Source: Akkermansia biwaensis (lineage in GTDB: Bacteria; Verrucomicrobiota; Verrucomicrobiia; Verrucomicrobiales; Akkermansiaceae). Taken from it: DNA of 64,000 bases. The position numbers and the translations under genes are program-made. Shown here piece after piece: positions 16,876 to 26,400 of this stretch. The notes beneath the pieces were generated by a model that saw nothing but the letters and a program-made list of their open reading frames with translations, was not told the DNA's origin and ran no database searches. The stretch's first letter is position 1. Each line of letters begins with the position of its first letter. The DNA is taken from NCBI RefSeq assembly GCF_026072915.1, contig NZ_AP025943.1, forward strand, positions 2,604,001 through 2,668,000. Direction: 5' to 3'.

Positions 16876-18468
16876 ATGAGTTCCGAGCGCCATTTTTCCA
16901 ATAAGCCTTATCGTCCGTCGCGCAAGAAAAAGTCTTACTGGAAACCGGTCCTCTGCCTGGTGGCGCTGGGTGGCCTCTGGTTCGGTTACGTCCAGTACTG
17001 GCCCACCATTGAAAGCTGGTTCAAGCCCACGATTCACGAGGTGCACAGCCAGACACAGGCCATGGGGCATCTCCAGGGCATGCTGGACTCCTGGAACGGC
17101 TCGGATGAAGAGCTGGCGGCGCTGGCCGCAACCGTGGACAAGCAGGTGGAATGGATGAATTCCACGGAGGCGCGCGACTCCTTTGCGTGGCTTCTGGCTG
17201 TGGAAATGGACCGGCGCGGCATGGTGAAGGAGTCGGAGCCCATGATTGCATCCCTTCTGGAAAAGAAGCTCTCCCATTCCGGCGCCCTGCCGGAGGCGGA
17301 CAGAGACCGCCTGCTGAACGTCAGCCTGAACTGGGCGCGTGAATTTGCCGGGCGCAAGCATGACGCCGTAGCGGAACGTCTGTATGAAGTAATTCTTAAA
17401 AATACGCCGGAGGACCACGTTTCCGTTCTGCTGGCCTGCCTGGAACCGCTGGCCCATTATGCCTATGACCAGGCCAAATTCGAACGTTTTTCCTCCCTGT
17501 GCAAGCAGGCTTCCTCTCCCGTCATGCGAAGCATGCTGAAAAAGCCGGAGGATGTGAAAAGCATGGTGAAGATACTGCTGCTTCAGGATACCCTGCCGGA
17601 AAAGGCGACCGGCCAGCCCGGCCGTACGGGCAGCACCATCGCCAGGGAACTGCTTGCCCAATTCCGCCTCACGGCCAGTCCGGACATGGGGCGCATCATC
17701 CTGAATGAACTCAACATGCCCCTCAAGGCGCGGCGAAAATATTCCCAGGCGGAATTGAAGGGCATGGCGGACCAGCTGGAAGCCGCCCTGATCTGCTTCC
17801 GTGCCGCAGAGACGGAAATGGACTGCACCCCGGAAACCATGCTGGCGCTGGCTCGCGTGAGGATGCAAATGGGGAATTTGAAGGAAGCGGCGCGTCTGCT
17901 TTCCCGCGCGGAAGGCTCCGCCATGACGCTGGGGGTGGATGCCCCGCGCATTCTCAGCGGTTCCAGCCTGAGCCAGGAAATTGCGGAACTGCGCTCCCAG
18001 CTGGACAAGTACGCGCAGGCGGAAGCCCTGGTAAAGCGGGCGTATGAAGATGTGAACATTGCCGCGGCTTTCCTGCGGGCGAAGGATTACGACCAGGCGG
18101 TGAAATATTCCGATCAGGCGATGAAAGTGGCTCTGGAAAGCACCGCCTTCATCCAGGCTCTTCAGCCCGTGATCATGACTCTTCAGGCGGAAATCAGCGC
18201 CGGAAGGGAACAATGGGCGGTGGCGGAATCGCAGTACGGAAAGCTGGTGGAAACATGGGATGGCCTGAATGATGAAGACAAGGCCACTCTCCAGAACAAT
18301 CTGGCATCCATCCAGTCGGAGGAACTTTACAAGAAAATCCACCGCGACTGGGCGGAAGTATGCCGCAAGCAGAACAGAACCACGGAGGCGCGCCGGGTAT
18401 TGACAAAAATCGGAGAAGCTCCTGCGGAAGAACCGGAGCGGCCTGCCGCACGCCGCCGCAGAAGGTAA
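16876..18468 (+). CDS. second membrane-anchored TPR-like helical protein
   Basis: From ATG 16876 the product has 530 aa: a basic N-terminus (PYRPSRKKKSYWK), a transmembrane helix (PVLCLVALGGLWFGYVQYW) and a long alpha-helical domain with degenerate TPR repeats. Examples are TLALARVRMQMGNLKEAARL-like and IAAAFLRAKDYDQAVKYSDQ segments. It ends with a proline and arginine-rich tail (PAARRRRR). Topology and length resemble the upstream TPR protein, suggesting an old duplication or two subunits of one envelope complex. A GTG at 16849 would add 9 residues but has no support. The region after the stop is convergent with the next minus-strand gene. Confidence 0.75.
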   Translation: MSSERHFSNKPYRPSRKKKSYWKPVLCLVALGGLWFGYVQYWPTIESWFKPTIHEVHSQTQAMGHLQGMLDSWNGSDEELAALAATVDKQVEWMNSTEARDSFAWLLAVEMDRRGMVKESEPMIASLLEKKLSHSGALPEADRDRLLNVSLNWAREFAGRKHDAVAERLYEVILKNTPEDHVSVLLACLEPLAHYAYDQAKFERFSSLCKQASSPVMRSMLKKPEDVKSMVKILLLQDTLPEKATGQPGRTGSTIARELLAQFRLTASPDMGRIILNELNMPLKARRKYSQAELKGMADQLEAALICFRAAETEMDCTPETMLALARVRMQMGNLKEAARLLSRAEGSAMTLGVDAPRILSGSSLSQEIAELRSQLDKYAQAEALVKRAYEDVNIAAAFLRAKDYDQAVKYSDQAMKVALESTAFIQALQPVIMTLQAEISAGREQWAVAESQYGKLVETWDGLNDEDKATLQNNLASIQSEELYKKIHRDWAEVCRKQNRTTEARRVLTKIGEAPAEEPERPAARRRRR

Positions 18469-18688
18469 TGAAAGCCCTGATGTCTGCGTATGGACAAGAG
18501 ATAACGTGGCGGAGACAAAAATCCGGAGTTGCTTTCATTTAGTTCCGGCCGGACACGGAATATTCCCGGACTTTCTCCTGAAGATCACTGCCGGAAAGGC
18601 TTTTCCCTCCGTCTCCATCATTTTCCGGCATGTGTCCGTCCCACATATGTTTTCGGGAGGAGGGGCGGTAAACCGTACCAAAGGCGAA

Positions 18689-19015
18689 TCAACTGCGCAC
18701 TTTGGCCTTTTGTTTTGAGGCGAGGGATGTCCGTTTGCCGTGGGCCATTTTTTCCCGGCGGTCCGCGGCGGACTGGCGCCGGGAACGCACGGTATATTTT
18801 GCGAAAACTTGGCTAACGGTCAGGTTGCCCTGTTCAAGAAGCTTGAAAATATTGTCCCTCACCCTCATTGCTTCCTGAAGCGCCGCCTCCGCACCTCCGT
18901 ACTGGGAATCCGAAAAATAGCGGGTGAATAAGCGCTTGTTCTTACAAATAGCCAGCCGGTAACCTTGAAAGGCCGTGGTTTCGTAAGTATAGCGGGTGAT
19001 GTTTTTACAGGGCAT
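18689..19015 (-). CDS. small AP2-like DNA-binding protein
   Basis: From ATG 19015 (MPCKNITRYTYETTAFQ) the product has 108 aa. The stretch GYRLAICKNKRLFTRYFSDSQYGG followed by an EAALQEAMRVRDNIF helix has the three-strand-plus-helix pattern of AP2-type domains found in HNH/homing endonucleases and phage integrases. It then has a basic tail (SRRQSAADRREK, KQKAKVRS). The domain binds DNA; a nuclease domain is absent. This may be a stand-alone regulator or a leftover of a mobile element. The ATG at 19111 is an alternative start giving 140 aa. The stretch just upstream (19016-19160) is A+T-rich. Confidence 0.6.
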   Translation of the reverse strand: MPCKNITRYTYETTAFQGYRLAICKNKRLFTRYFSDSQYGGAEAALQEAMRVRDNIFKLLEQGNLTVSQVFAKYTVRSRRQSAADRREKMAHGKRTSLASKQKAKVRS

Positions 19016-19160
19016 ATGCGCGTGAATTATTGGGACCAGAGAATGCGGGCAGTGGTAATGAGCTTCTCTTAGGATAGGTCCCAATTCCGGTAAAATCCAG
19101 AAAAAACACAATTTGTTAGATTGTGTGCAAAAAATGTACGATTATATGCTTGTAATAAAC

Positions 19161-20525
19161 TTATTGATGTTTATCGGCCGTGACAAAAAAATGACCGTTG
19201 AAGACACGGACTTTCAGCTTTTCTCCGGCATGAACCTGGTCGGTTTTCCGGATTAGCTGCCTCTTTTCATTCTCCACGAGGGCGTATCCCCGGCTCAGCG
19301 TCTGTTCGGGACTGTGGGCTTCCAGTCTGGCCTGCAAAAGAGCCAGGGAAGATGAAAACGCCGTCATTCTGACGGTTGCGGCATGAAACAGGCGGGACTG
19401 CAGGGCGGAGAGCTGCTGAGCCCGCTCCCTGTTGAGATGGCGGGGATGGCTCAATTGGAGCTTGTGTTCCAGTTGATTGATTAAAAGAGAGTTCTGCTGA
19501 ATCCTGAATGCGGAGGAAACCAGCAGGGATTCCTCCATCCCGTCCAGACGCTGGGCGTACGGGGCCAGGAGAGAGTCTGCATCCAGCAATCTGCCGCGCA
19601 GATAAACGTCCAGTTTCAGTCGGGCGTGCAGCAGGGAATGGCGTGCGGAAGCGTGCAGCGCCTGCTCCATTCTACCCAGTTTGCGGAGCCATTCCGGGCC
19701 GTCCGGCGTAGCGAGTTCCGCCGCCGCGGTGGGGGTGGGCGCCCGCAGGTCCGCCACAAAATCCGCAATGGTGAAATCCGTGTCGTGACCCACCGCGGAA
19801 ATAACGGGAACGGTGCATTCGTGGATGGCTCGCGCCACGATCTCCTCGTTAAAATTCCACAAATCTTCTATGGAACCGCCCCCGCGGCCCACGATGAGAA
19901 CGTCCACGGGCGGCAGCCCGTTGTGCGGCGCATGGGACCATGCCCGGATGGCGGCGGCAATCTCGCGCTCCGCTCCGCTCCCCTGGACGCGCACAGGCAG
20001 CAGGTACGCCTTCACCCAGGGGGCGCGGCGCTCCAGCACGTGGCGCATGTCCTGGATGACGGCTCCGGTGGAGGAGGTGACGATGCCGATGGAGCGGGGA
20101 AAGGCGGGAATGGCTTTTTTTCTTTCCGCGTCAAACAGGCCTTCCCGCTGGAGCTTCTCCTTCAACTCCAGAAAGCGCGCCTGGAGATCCCCCATGCCGG
20201 CGGCCCGCACCTCCTTGATGACCAGTTGAAGCTGGCCCCGGTCCGGGTACACGGTGGCGTTCCCCAGCACGTGCACCTTCATGCCTTCCTGGAGCCGCAG
20301 GGGACAGCGCGCGGCGGCGTTCTTGAAAAAAGCGCAGAAAATTTCCGCCCCCTGTTCCTTCAGGGTAAAATAAATGTGCCCGCTGGTATGGTACTTGACG
20401 TTGCTCAGCTCTCCGACGACCCACTGCGTGCCGACGGCGATGCCGACCACGTCCCGGAGACGGTAAACGAGCTGCTTGACCGTGATGGGCCGGGGGGCGG
20501 AAGCCGTTTCCTGCGGAAATTCCAT
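19161..20525 (-). CDS. xseA: exodeoxyribonuclease VII large subunit
   Basis: XseA (454 aa) forms the catalytic part of exonuclease VII, which degrades single-stranded DNA to oligonucleotides. The N-terminal OB-fold (VVGELSNVKYHTSGHIYFTL) is followed by the catalytic region with FPRSIGIVTSSTGAVIQDM, VGRGGGSIEDLWNFNEE, ISAVGHDTDFTIADFVADL and RAPTPTAAAELATP. The long coiled-coil that binds XseB lies near residues 290-400, and LSRGYALV is near the end. The gene starts 3 bases after the Aas-like gene stops, so the two are in one operon. No xseB is seen in the window. Confidence 0.96.
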   Translation of the reverse strand: MEFPQETASAPRPITVKQLVYRLRDVVGIAVGTQWVVGELSNVKYHTSGHIYFTLKEQGAEIFCAFFKNAAARCPLRLQEGMKVHVLGNATVYPDRGQLQLVIKEVRAAGMGDLQARFLELKEKLQREGLFDAERKKAIPAFPRSIGIVTSSTGAVIQDMRHVLERRAPWVKAYLLPVRVQGSGAEREIAAAIRAWSHAPHNGLPPVDVLIVGRGGGSIEDLWNFNEEIVARAIHECTVPVISAVGHDTDFTIADFVADLRAPTPTAAAELATPDGPEWLRKLGRMEQALHASARHSLLHARLKLDVYLRGRLLDADSLLAPYAQRLDGMEESLLVSSAFRIQQNSLLINQLEHKLQLSHPRHLNRERAQQLSALQSRLFHAATVRMTAFSSSLALLQARLEAHSPEQTLSRGYALVENEKRQLIRKTDQVHAGEKLKVRVFNGHFFVTADKHQ

Positions 20526-20528
20526 GGC

Positions 20529-22718
20529 TTACGGTTCAAAGGGAATGTTCAGCGCCTCGTAGGCCAGCATCCTGCACTGCTTCAGGTCCAGTTTGCCGGA
20601 GGGCAGCACCGGGATATGCTCCACGGGGATGATCTCCTTGGGGCACCACAGGGCGGGCAGCCCCTGGTCGATCAGGCCGTGCCGGATCAGGGTGCGCGCC
20701 TGGTGCACGTAATCCGTCACCAGGGTGGTCAGCAGGGCCACGGCTTCCCCTTTGGCCTGGTCCGGAATAGTGACCACGGCAATTCTCCGTTCGTCGTCCG
20801 TGGGGTCCAGGTTCCAGATATTCATGATGGCTGCTTCCAGCGCTTCATGGGGGACCATTTCCCCGCCTATCTTGGAAAAGCGAGAAACGCGCCCCTCTAT
20901 TTTCAAAAAGCCGTATTCGTCCGCGGAACCGATGTCTCCGGTCTTCAGCCAGCCGTCCACGAAAATGTCCCTGTTCACTTCCGGTCCTCCCAGATAGCCG
21001 GGGAAAATATTCGGCCCTTTCAGCCAGATCATGCCGGAAGTGGTCACGGGTACCACGCGGCCCGTGTGCGGGCTGGTGATGCGTACGGCAATGCCGGGTA
21101 GCAGCGCGCCTACGGTTCCCTTTTTCATGCCGGGGATGAAATCTCCGGCGGCATTGGACGGGGCGGGGTCCACAAAATTGACGGAACAGACGGGGGATGC
21201 CTCCGTCAGGCCGTATCCTTCACACGGGATGGTGCCGAATTTTTCCCGGAAGGCGGTGGCGAGGTCTTCCGGCAGCTTTTCCGCGCCCACGATCAGGTAG
21301 CGGACCGTCTTGAAAGTATCCGGTTCGCACCGCTTCATGAAGCCGCGCAGGAAGGTGGGGGTGGTGACCACCAGGCTGATGCCGTACTGCTTGATCAGAG
21401 CTCCCAGGCGTTTGGCCTCCAGCGGGGAAGGGTAGGTGACCATGTCGTACCCGCCGATCATGGGGTACCACAGGCCGATGGTGATGCCGAAGCAGTGGAA
21501 CACGGGCAGACTGCCCAGGAATCTGCTCTGCGGGGCCAGCGTGATGCGGGAGGAACACTGGGAAATATTGGCCAGCAGGTTGTGGTGGGTAAGGGGTACC
21601 CCCTTGGGTTCCCCGGAAGAACCGGAAGTAAACATCAGCACGGCTTCATCCCCGCCCACGGGTGTGTCCAGCCCCAGCTTCCTGATCATGAACCCGGCCG
21701 TCAGGAACTTGATGGCCAGTCCCCACCGCTTGGCGGAGCCTTTGAGCTGGGGAAGTTCGCGCTCCATGAAAATCAGGTCTCTCTGGGGGGGCCAGGGAAA
21801 ATTCTGGAGCTTGCGCATGAAGGTATCCGCCGTGATGAACCAGTCCACGCCGGACTGCTTCACGGAACTGGAAAAAGCGCTTTCCGAGGCGGAATAATTG
21901 AAGTTGACCGGGGTCTTGCCCGCAAACAGGCAGCCCAGGTTGGCAATAGCCGCCCCCTTGCCCGGCGGCAGGATGATGCCTACCCTCCGGTTGGAGGTAA
22001 TTTTCTTCAGCCGTTTGGCGAAGGCCACGGAAATGGCCAGAAGCTGGCCGTACGTCAGGGAGGTGTCGTCAATTCCGTCAATCACCCGGCAGTCCGAATG
22101 CTGCTTGAGGCTGCGGAACAGCAGGGCGGAAAGGGAGCCGTGGAGCTGGGGCAGCGTGGCATACGCCTGGGCGGAGCATTCCAGCCACGCCGTGGTCAGG
22201 CGTGCGGCCATTTCGGCTCCCGGAGCCAGCTTGGGAAGAATGTGAATCTGGATATCCGCCTGGGCGTCCGTATCCGCTTCCGCATCCAATACGGAGCTGG
22301 TGTAAAAACCCACATACACCGGGACGGGGGAAATGTGCAGGGCTCCCAGGGTTTTCATGACCCGCGGGGGAATTTGGCAGATGGAACCCTTGATATGCGC
22401 CACAGGGCCGGGCAGGAAAACCACCCTGCGCCCCTGGTTGATGCGCTCCATGATCGCCGCGCGCAGGGCGATGGGGTCGCTGGTTTCCGCGCGAAACAGA
22501 ATGCCGTCCGCCTTGGTGGATTCCAGATGGGCCGCAATGGCCGCGTCCGGAGGGAGGGCTTCCTCCACCAGGTAGGTAATGCGGTCCCTGCCCAGTTCCT
22601 TTTCGAACATGAGCAGGGTTTTGTGGGACAGCTTATTGAAAATCAGCAGGTCGCCGGCGTCGGATAGATGGGAGGTACCGAAAATGGCCATGAGGGAAAA
22701 ATGAAAAACTTGCTCCAT
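20529..22718 (-). CDS. Aas-like AMP-binding acyl-ACP/acyl-CoA synthetase with an acyltransferase-like N-terminus
   Basis: The 729-aa protein joins a 210-residue N-terminal region to an adenylate-forming domain. The second part has the P-loop TSGSSGEPKGVPLTHHNLL, GYGLTEASPVCSVNF, the DGWLKTGDIG motif and the C-terminal LPSGKLDL lysine, so fatty acid adenylation is expected. The first part resembles the back half of a PlsC-type acyltransferase (RVVFLPGPVAHIKGSICQ), but the catalytic HxxxxD motif is not visible (the region reads LSHKTLLMFEKELG). In Aas proteins the two domains re-acylate lysophospholipids; here the acyltransferase half looks truncated or inactive. It shares an operon with xseA. 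Confidence 0.8.
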   Translation of the reverse strand: MEQVFHFSLMAIFGTSHLSDAGDLLIFNKLSHKTLLMFEKELGRDRITYLVEEALPPDAAIAAHLESTKADGILFRAETSDPIALRAAIMERINQGRRVVFLPGPVAHIKGSICQIPPRVMKTLGALHISPVPVYVGFYTSSVLDAEADTDAQADIQIHILPKLAPGAEMAARLTTAWLECSAQAYATLPQLHGSLSALLFRSLKQHSDCRVIDGIDDTSLTYGQLLAISVAFAKRLKKITSNRRVGIILPPGKGAAIANLGCLFAGKTPVNFNYSASESAFSSSVKQSGVDWFITADTFMRKLQNFPWPPQRDLIFMERELPQLKGSAKRWGLAIKFLTAGFMIRKLGLDTPVGGDEAVLMFTSGSSGEPKGVPLTHHNLLANISQCSSRITLAPQSRFLGSLPVFHCFGITIGLWYPMIGGYDMVTYPSPLEAKRLGALIKQYGISLVVTTPTFLRGFMKRCEPDTFKTVRYLIVGAEKLPEDLATAFREKFGTIPCEGYGLTEASPVCSVNFVDPAPSNAAGDFIPGMKKGTVGALLPGIAVRITSPHTGRVVPVTTSGMIWLKGPNIFPGYLGGPEVNRDIFVDGWLKTGDIGSADEYGFLKIEGRVSRFSKIGGEMVPHEALEAAIMNIWNLDPTDDERRIAVVTIPDQAKGEAVALLTTLVTDYVHQARTLIRHGLIDQGLPALWCPKEIIPVEHIPVLPSGKLDLKQCRMLAYEALNIPFEP

Positions 22719-23482
22719 TTATTCTAGCGACCTGATGCCCGGAGGGCAAGAAGGAAAGCCGTTGCTTTTCCCGCTGTCATGAGTTCGCCGCAATAACCGA
22801 AGAAGACGGATGAAGAGGCATTTCCGTCTGTCATCAGAAATATACGGTTTTTTTGAGAAACTTTTTCATCCTTGGCTGGAATTTTTGAAAAGACAATCTG
22901 TCCGGCGGCGTTCTTCCATATTCGGGGTTAGTGTGCAGGGTATTTTCCGCAGCAGGACGCAATTGAATTTCTCTGCATTTTTATTCAAAAAATGTTGTTC
23001 AGTCAGAACGGCGAGAGGCCTTCGGCACAGTCCCTGTTAATCTGTAGCAATGACAATATCATGCAGATTAAAGACTTGAATCAAAGGCTGCCGTTCCGCG
23101 CCTGTTGCATGCGGAATCCATTGGCGGAGGCGCGGAAAGGATGGGAACGGAATGAAGAGGAGAAGGGAATGTGCGGATTTGAAATCCGTTCAGAAAAGGA
23201 AACTCAGGAGAAAAATGTCTTTTGATAATTGCATAAGTATTTCATTTAAAGAATATTTTGTAATAAATGAAGTTCATGAAATTATTGAAAATAATTGTTA
23301 TATTCTTGAATTTGGTGAGAGGCGTTTGGAAGAAGAAAAATGATTTAAAGCATTGTAAATGGAACTTCCAGATTGACACCGGATTTCAAATTCGATAAAC
23401 CGCTAATGATATAGAGAGCCTCCTCTGTTTTCTTGTAAAAATAGATTATAATTTAACATATTCGTAACCAACATTTTATCTA
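22719..23482. other. gene-poor, A+T-rich stretch upstream of the first autotransporter
   Basis: No convincing gene. The last 330 bases are strongly A+T-rich. A 42-codon frame at 23215-23343 (starting MSFDNCISISFKEYF) has a good AGGAG 5 bases before its ATG, so a tiny protein is possible but unsupported. The stretch should contain the promoter and leader of the autotransporter gene. Confidence 0.4.
23447..23452 (+). promoter_or_regulatory. possible -10 box of the first autotransporter gene
   Basis: A perfect TATAAT lies 30 bases before the ATG in A+T-rich DNA. No good -35 box is seen 16-18 bases upstream, so this is only a candidate. Confidence 0.3.
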
Positions 23483-26400
23483 ATGAAGCTTCATTTGCCT
23501 TTGCAACTGCTGTCCGCTGTGCTTGCCTGCTGCGCCCTTCTTTCCACTCCCGCCTATTCCCTTGATCTGGGTGCCAATGAAACCATTACGGAGAATACGG
23601 ACTGGACGGAAAATACAAATGTAACGGCCAACGTCACCCTGACCATTAACCCGGACGTTACCGTTACCCAGGAGACGGGCTCCCTGGTCATTGGAGGGCA
23701 TACGCTGACGGTTGACGGCGGAGGCACGCTCAGCATTCTTAGCACTGCTACGGAACACACGCTGGCGGCAGACGGGCGCCTGAATATCCAGGGCGGCTCC
23801 ACGCTGGACCTGACGGCTCCGGATGCACGCCTTTCCGTGGCGCAGGATGCCAACTGGACCCGGTTCATCATCTCCGTAGCGGATAACAGCGTGTTGAAAA
23901 CACGCAGCATGGCGGCAGGGGATTACGTATTCGGGGCCAGACTGACCAATAAGGAAAATTTGCTCCTGTCCGGCGGCGGCACCATTGAGGTGACGGCCAC
24001 TGCGGCGGAAACGATATCCAACATCGGCTTTACCGTGAATGAAGGCGGCGGCAGTTACCTGGTAACCAATGCGGGAACGACGGTAAAAATGATTCTGAAC
24101 CCGGAAAAGACCATTCAGGCCGTTCTAAATGACGTGCTGACCCTGGGCGGTGCGGGTAATATCGAAGGAGGGGACGCGAATGACATGTTCATCGGGAACG
24201 GAGGACTGAAAAAAGTGGGGACCGGTACGCTGACATTGAAATATGCCAACTCCTTTGGCGGCGGTGTGGAACTGAATGGAGGCACGCTGATTGTGGATCA
24301 TGCCGACGGCATGGGGACGAACAAGGTTCTTTCCGTAACGGGCAATGCGGCCATTGGAGGCACGTCCGCCGCGTATCAGGGGCTTTCCCTGTCTTCCGGC
24401 GTCAGTCTTGACGTTTCCGCGGTGGATACCGGTGCGGGGTTGACCATTGCCTCCGGCAGTGTTTCCCTGGGCGCACAAAGTTCAATCACCGGCAATCTGG
24501 TTTTAAACGAGGGTTCCCTGTCCCTGGGCGGCCAGAACACGATGACCGGCAATCTGAGTCTGGGAACCGGCCTGTTCATTGATGCCAGCCATATGACGAA
24601 GAACGGGGACGCCCTGCTGGCGCTGACCGGCGCTTTGACGGTGAACGGCAGTCTTCTGCTGGAGAATGCAGACGGCGTTTCCTGGAGCGCCGGAACGTAC
24701 AACCTGATCAGCGCCACGGAAGGCGTTACCGGGGATCTGGCCAACACCATCCTGCTCGGAACCCAGTATATGGGGAATTGGGATACGGCGGACAATGTCC
24801 TGAAATTCGTGGTGACGGAACTGACCTCCATAAGCTGGACGGGCGGAGGGGACGCTACCTGGACGGTGGGGGGAAGCGGGACCAATTCTCCATGGAGCGC
24901 CGGGAGCACTTTTGAAAACGGCATGGGAGTATCCTTTGGGGATATTGCCGGCAATCCTCCCCAGACGGTCAACATCACCGGGCAGGTAAATCCCGGCCTG
25001 ATTCTGGTCAATGCGGAATCCACCGATTACACATGGACGGGAACAGGCTCCCTTACGGGAAGCTCCAAGCTCCAGAAGACCGGAAACGGAACACTGACAA
25101 TCGCCACGGACAACTCCGGTTTTTCCGGAGAAGTCCTGCTGGGCGGCGGCCTGGTGGAAATACAGAACGCCGGGGCGCTGGGCACGGGGGACATTGTTTT
25201 CAACGGCGGCGCCCTCAAATACGGAACGGGCATTACGACGGACATCTCCGGCCAGCTCAAGACGGATGCCCTGGCAAGCAATGCCATCCTGGTGGATACC
25301 AACGGGAATGCCGTGACATGGGCCTCCCTGGCGGGATGGGCCGGAACGCTCACCCGTTCGGGAGAAGGCAGCCTGATGCTGGGCGCAGGCACTTATGAAG
25401 GAAAGCTGACGAATGAAGGGGCGGGTTCCCTGACCATCGGAGCGGGAAATGCTTCTCTGACCGGCGGTATTGGCGGTACCATAAGCAAGACGGGAGACGG
25501 CACCCTGACTATCAACAGGAATACTTTTATCAATTCCAACGGCTCCACGCTGGTGGTGGAAAGTGGGACTCTTTCCCTGAGGCAGGATGAAGCGGCTTGG
25601 ACTGGAACCATGAATATCGTGCTGGGTGAGAACGTAACGATGAACGTTCCCTACGGCGTAGGAGTGAACGGAACGGGAACGTTGACCATGGGCAGCGGAA
25701 CCACCTTGAATTTGAACAACGGGAGCGGTACTTCCAATACATTCAATATGAATATCGTTCTGGATGCTGGAGAGGGATTGGTTTCCCTGAGAGGATCTCT
25801 CTACGGCAACAAAACATCCGTGGGAAGCACGATCAGCGGTACGGGCAATTTGAGGATTACGCACCTTGATAACGGTGGTAATGACTGGAAATTCAACGGA
25901 GGCTGGGTGAAAAACTCCTATGACGGTAATACGGAAATCATTGCTACTGACAGGCAGCTTAACTTGACCTATGACATAGGAAGCGCTTCGGTTACGGGCG
26001 GACAGACGGTGACTCCCTGGGGACAGGGAGACGTCACAATCGGCGGAGGAGCGAATACCATGACGGTGACATTCAGCGGGGTGGGCGGTACCGCTGCCTC
26101 AAACGGAATTTCCCTGGATGGAAATATTACCCTGAAAGGGGCCAATGCCGCCACGCGGCTGAACATTTTTGCCGGGTCGGCCGGAACCATGACTCTCAAC
26201 GGCCTGGTATCCGTAGAAACGTCCGGCACCGGAACGGCCACGATCGGCAGCGGTGACGGCCTGAGGATGGGAGGCGGTCTGGCCGGAACGGGAACGCTGG
26301 CAGTGGCCACCAGAAACAGCGCCGGAGCCCTGACGCTGGGAGGAGATGTCGCCGGATTTTCCGGAACGCTGAATCTGACCGGTTCCAACCTGTATCTGGA

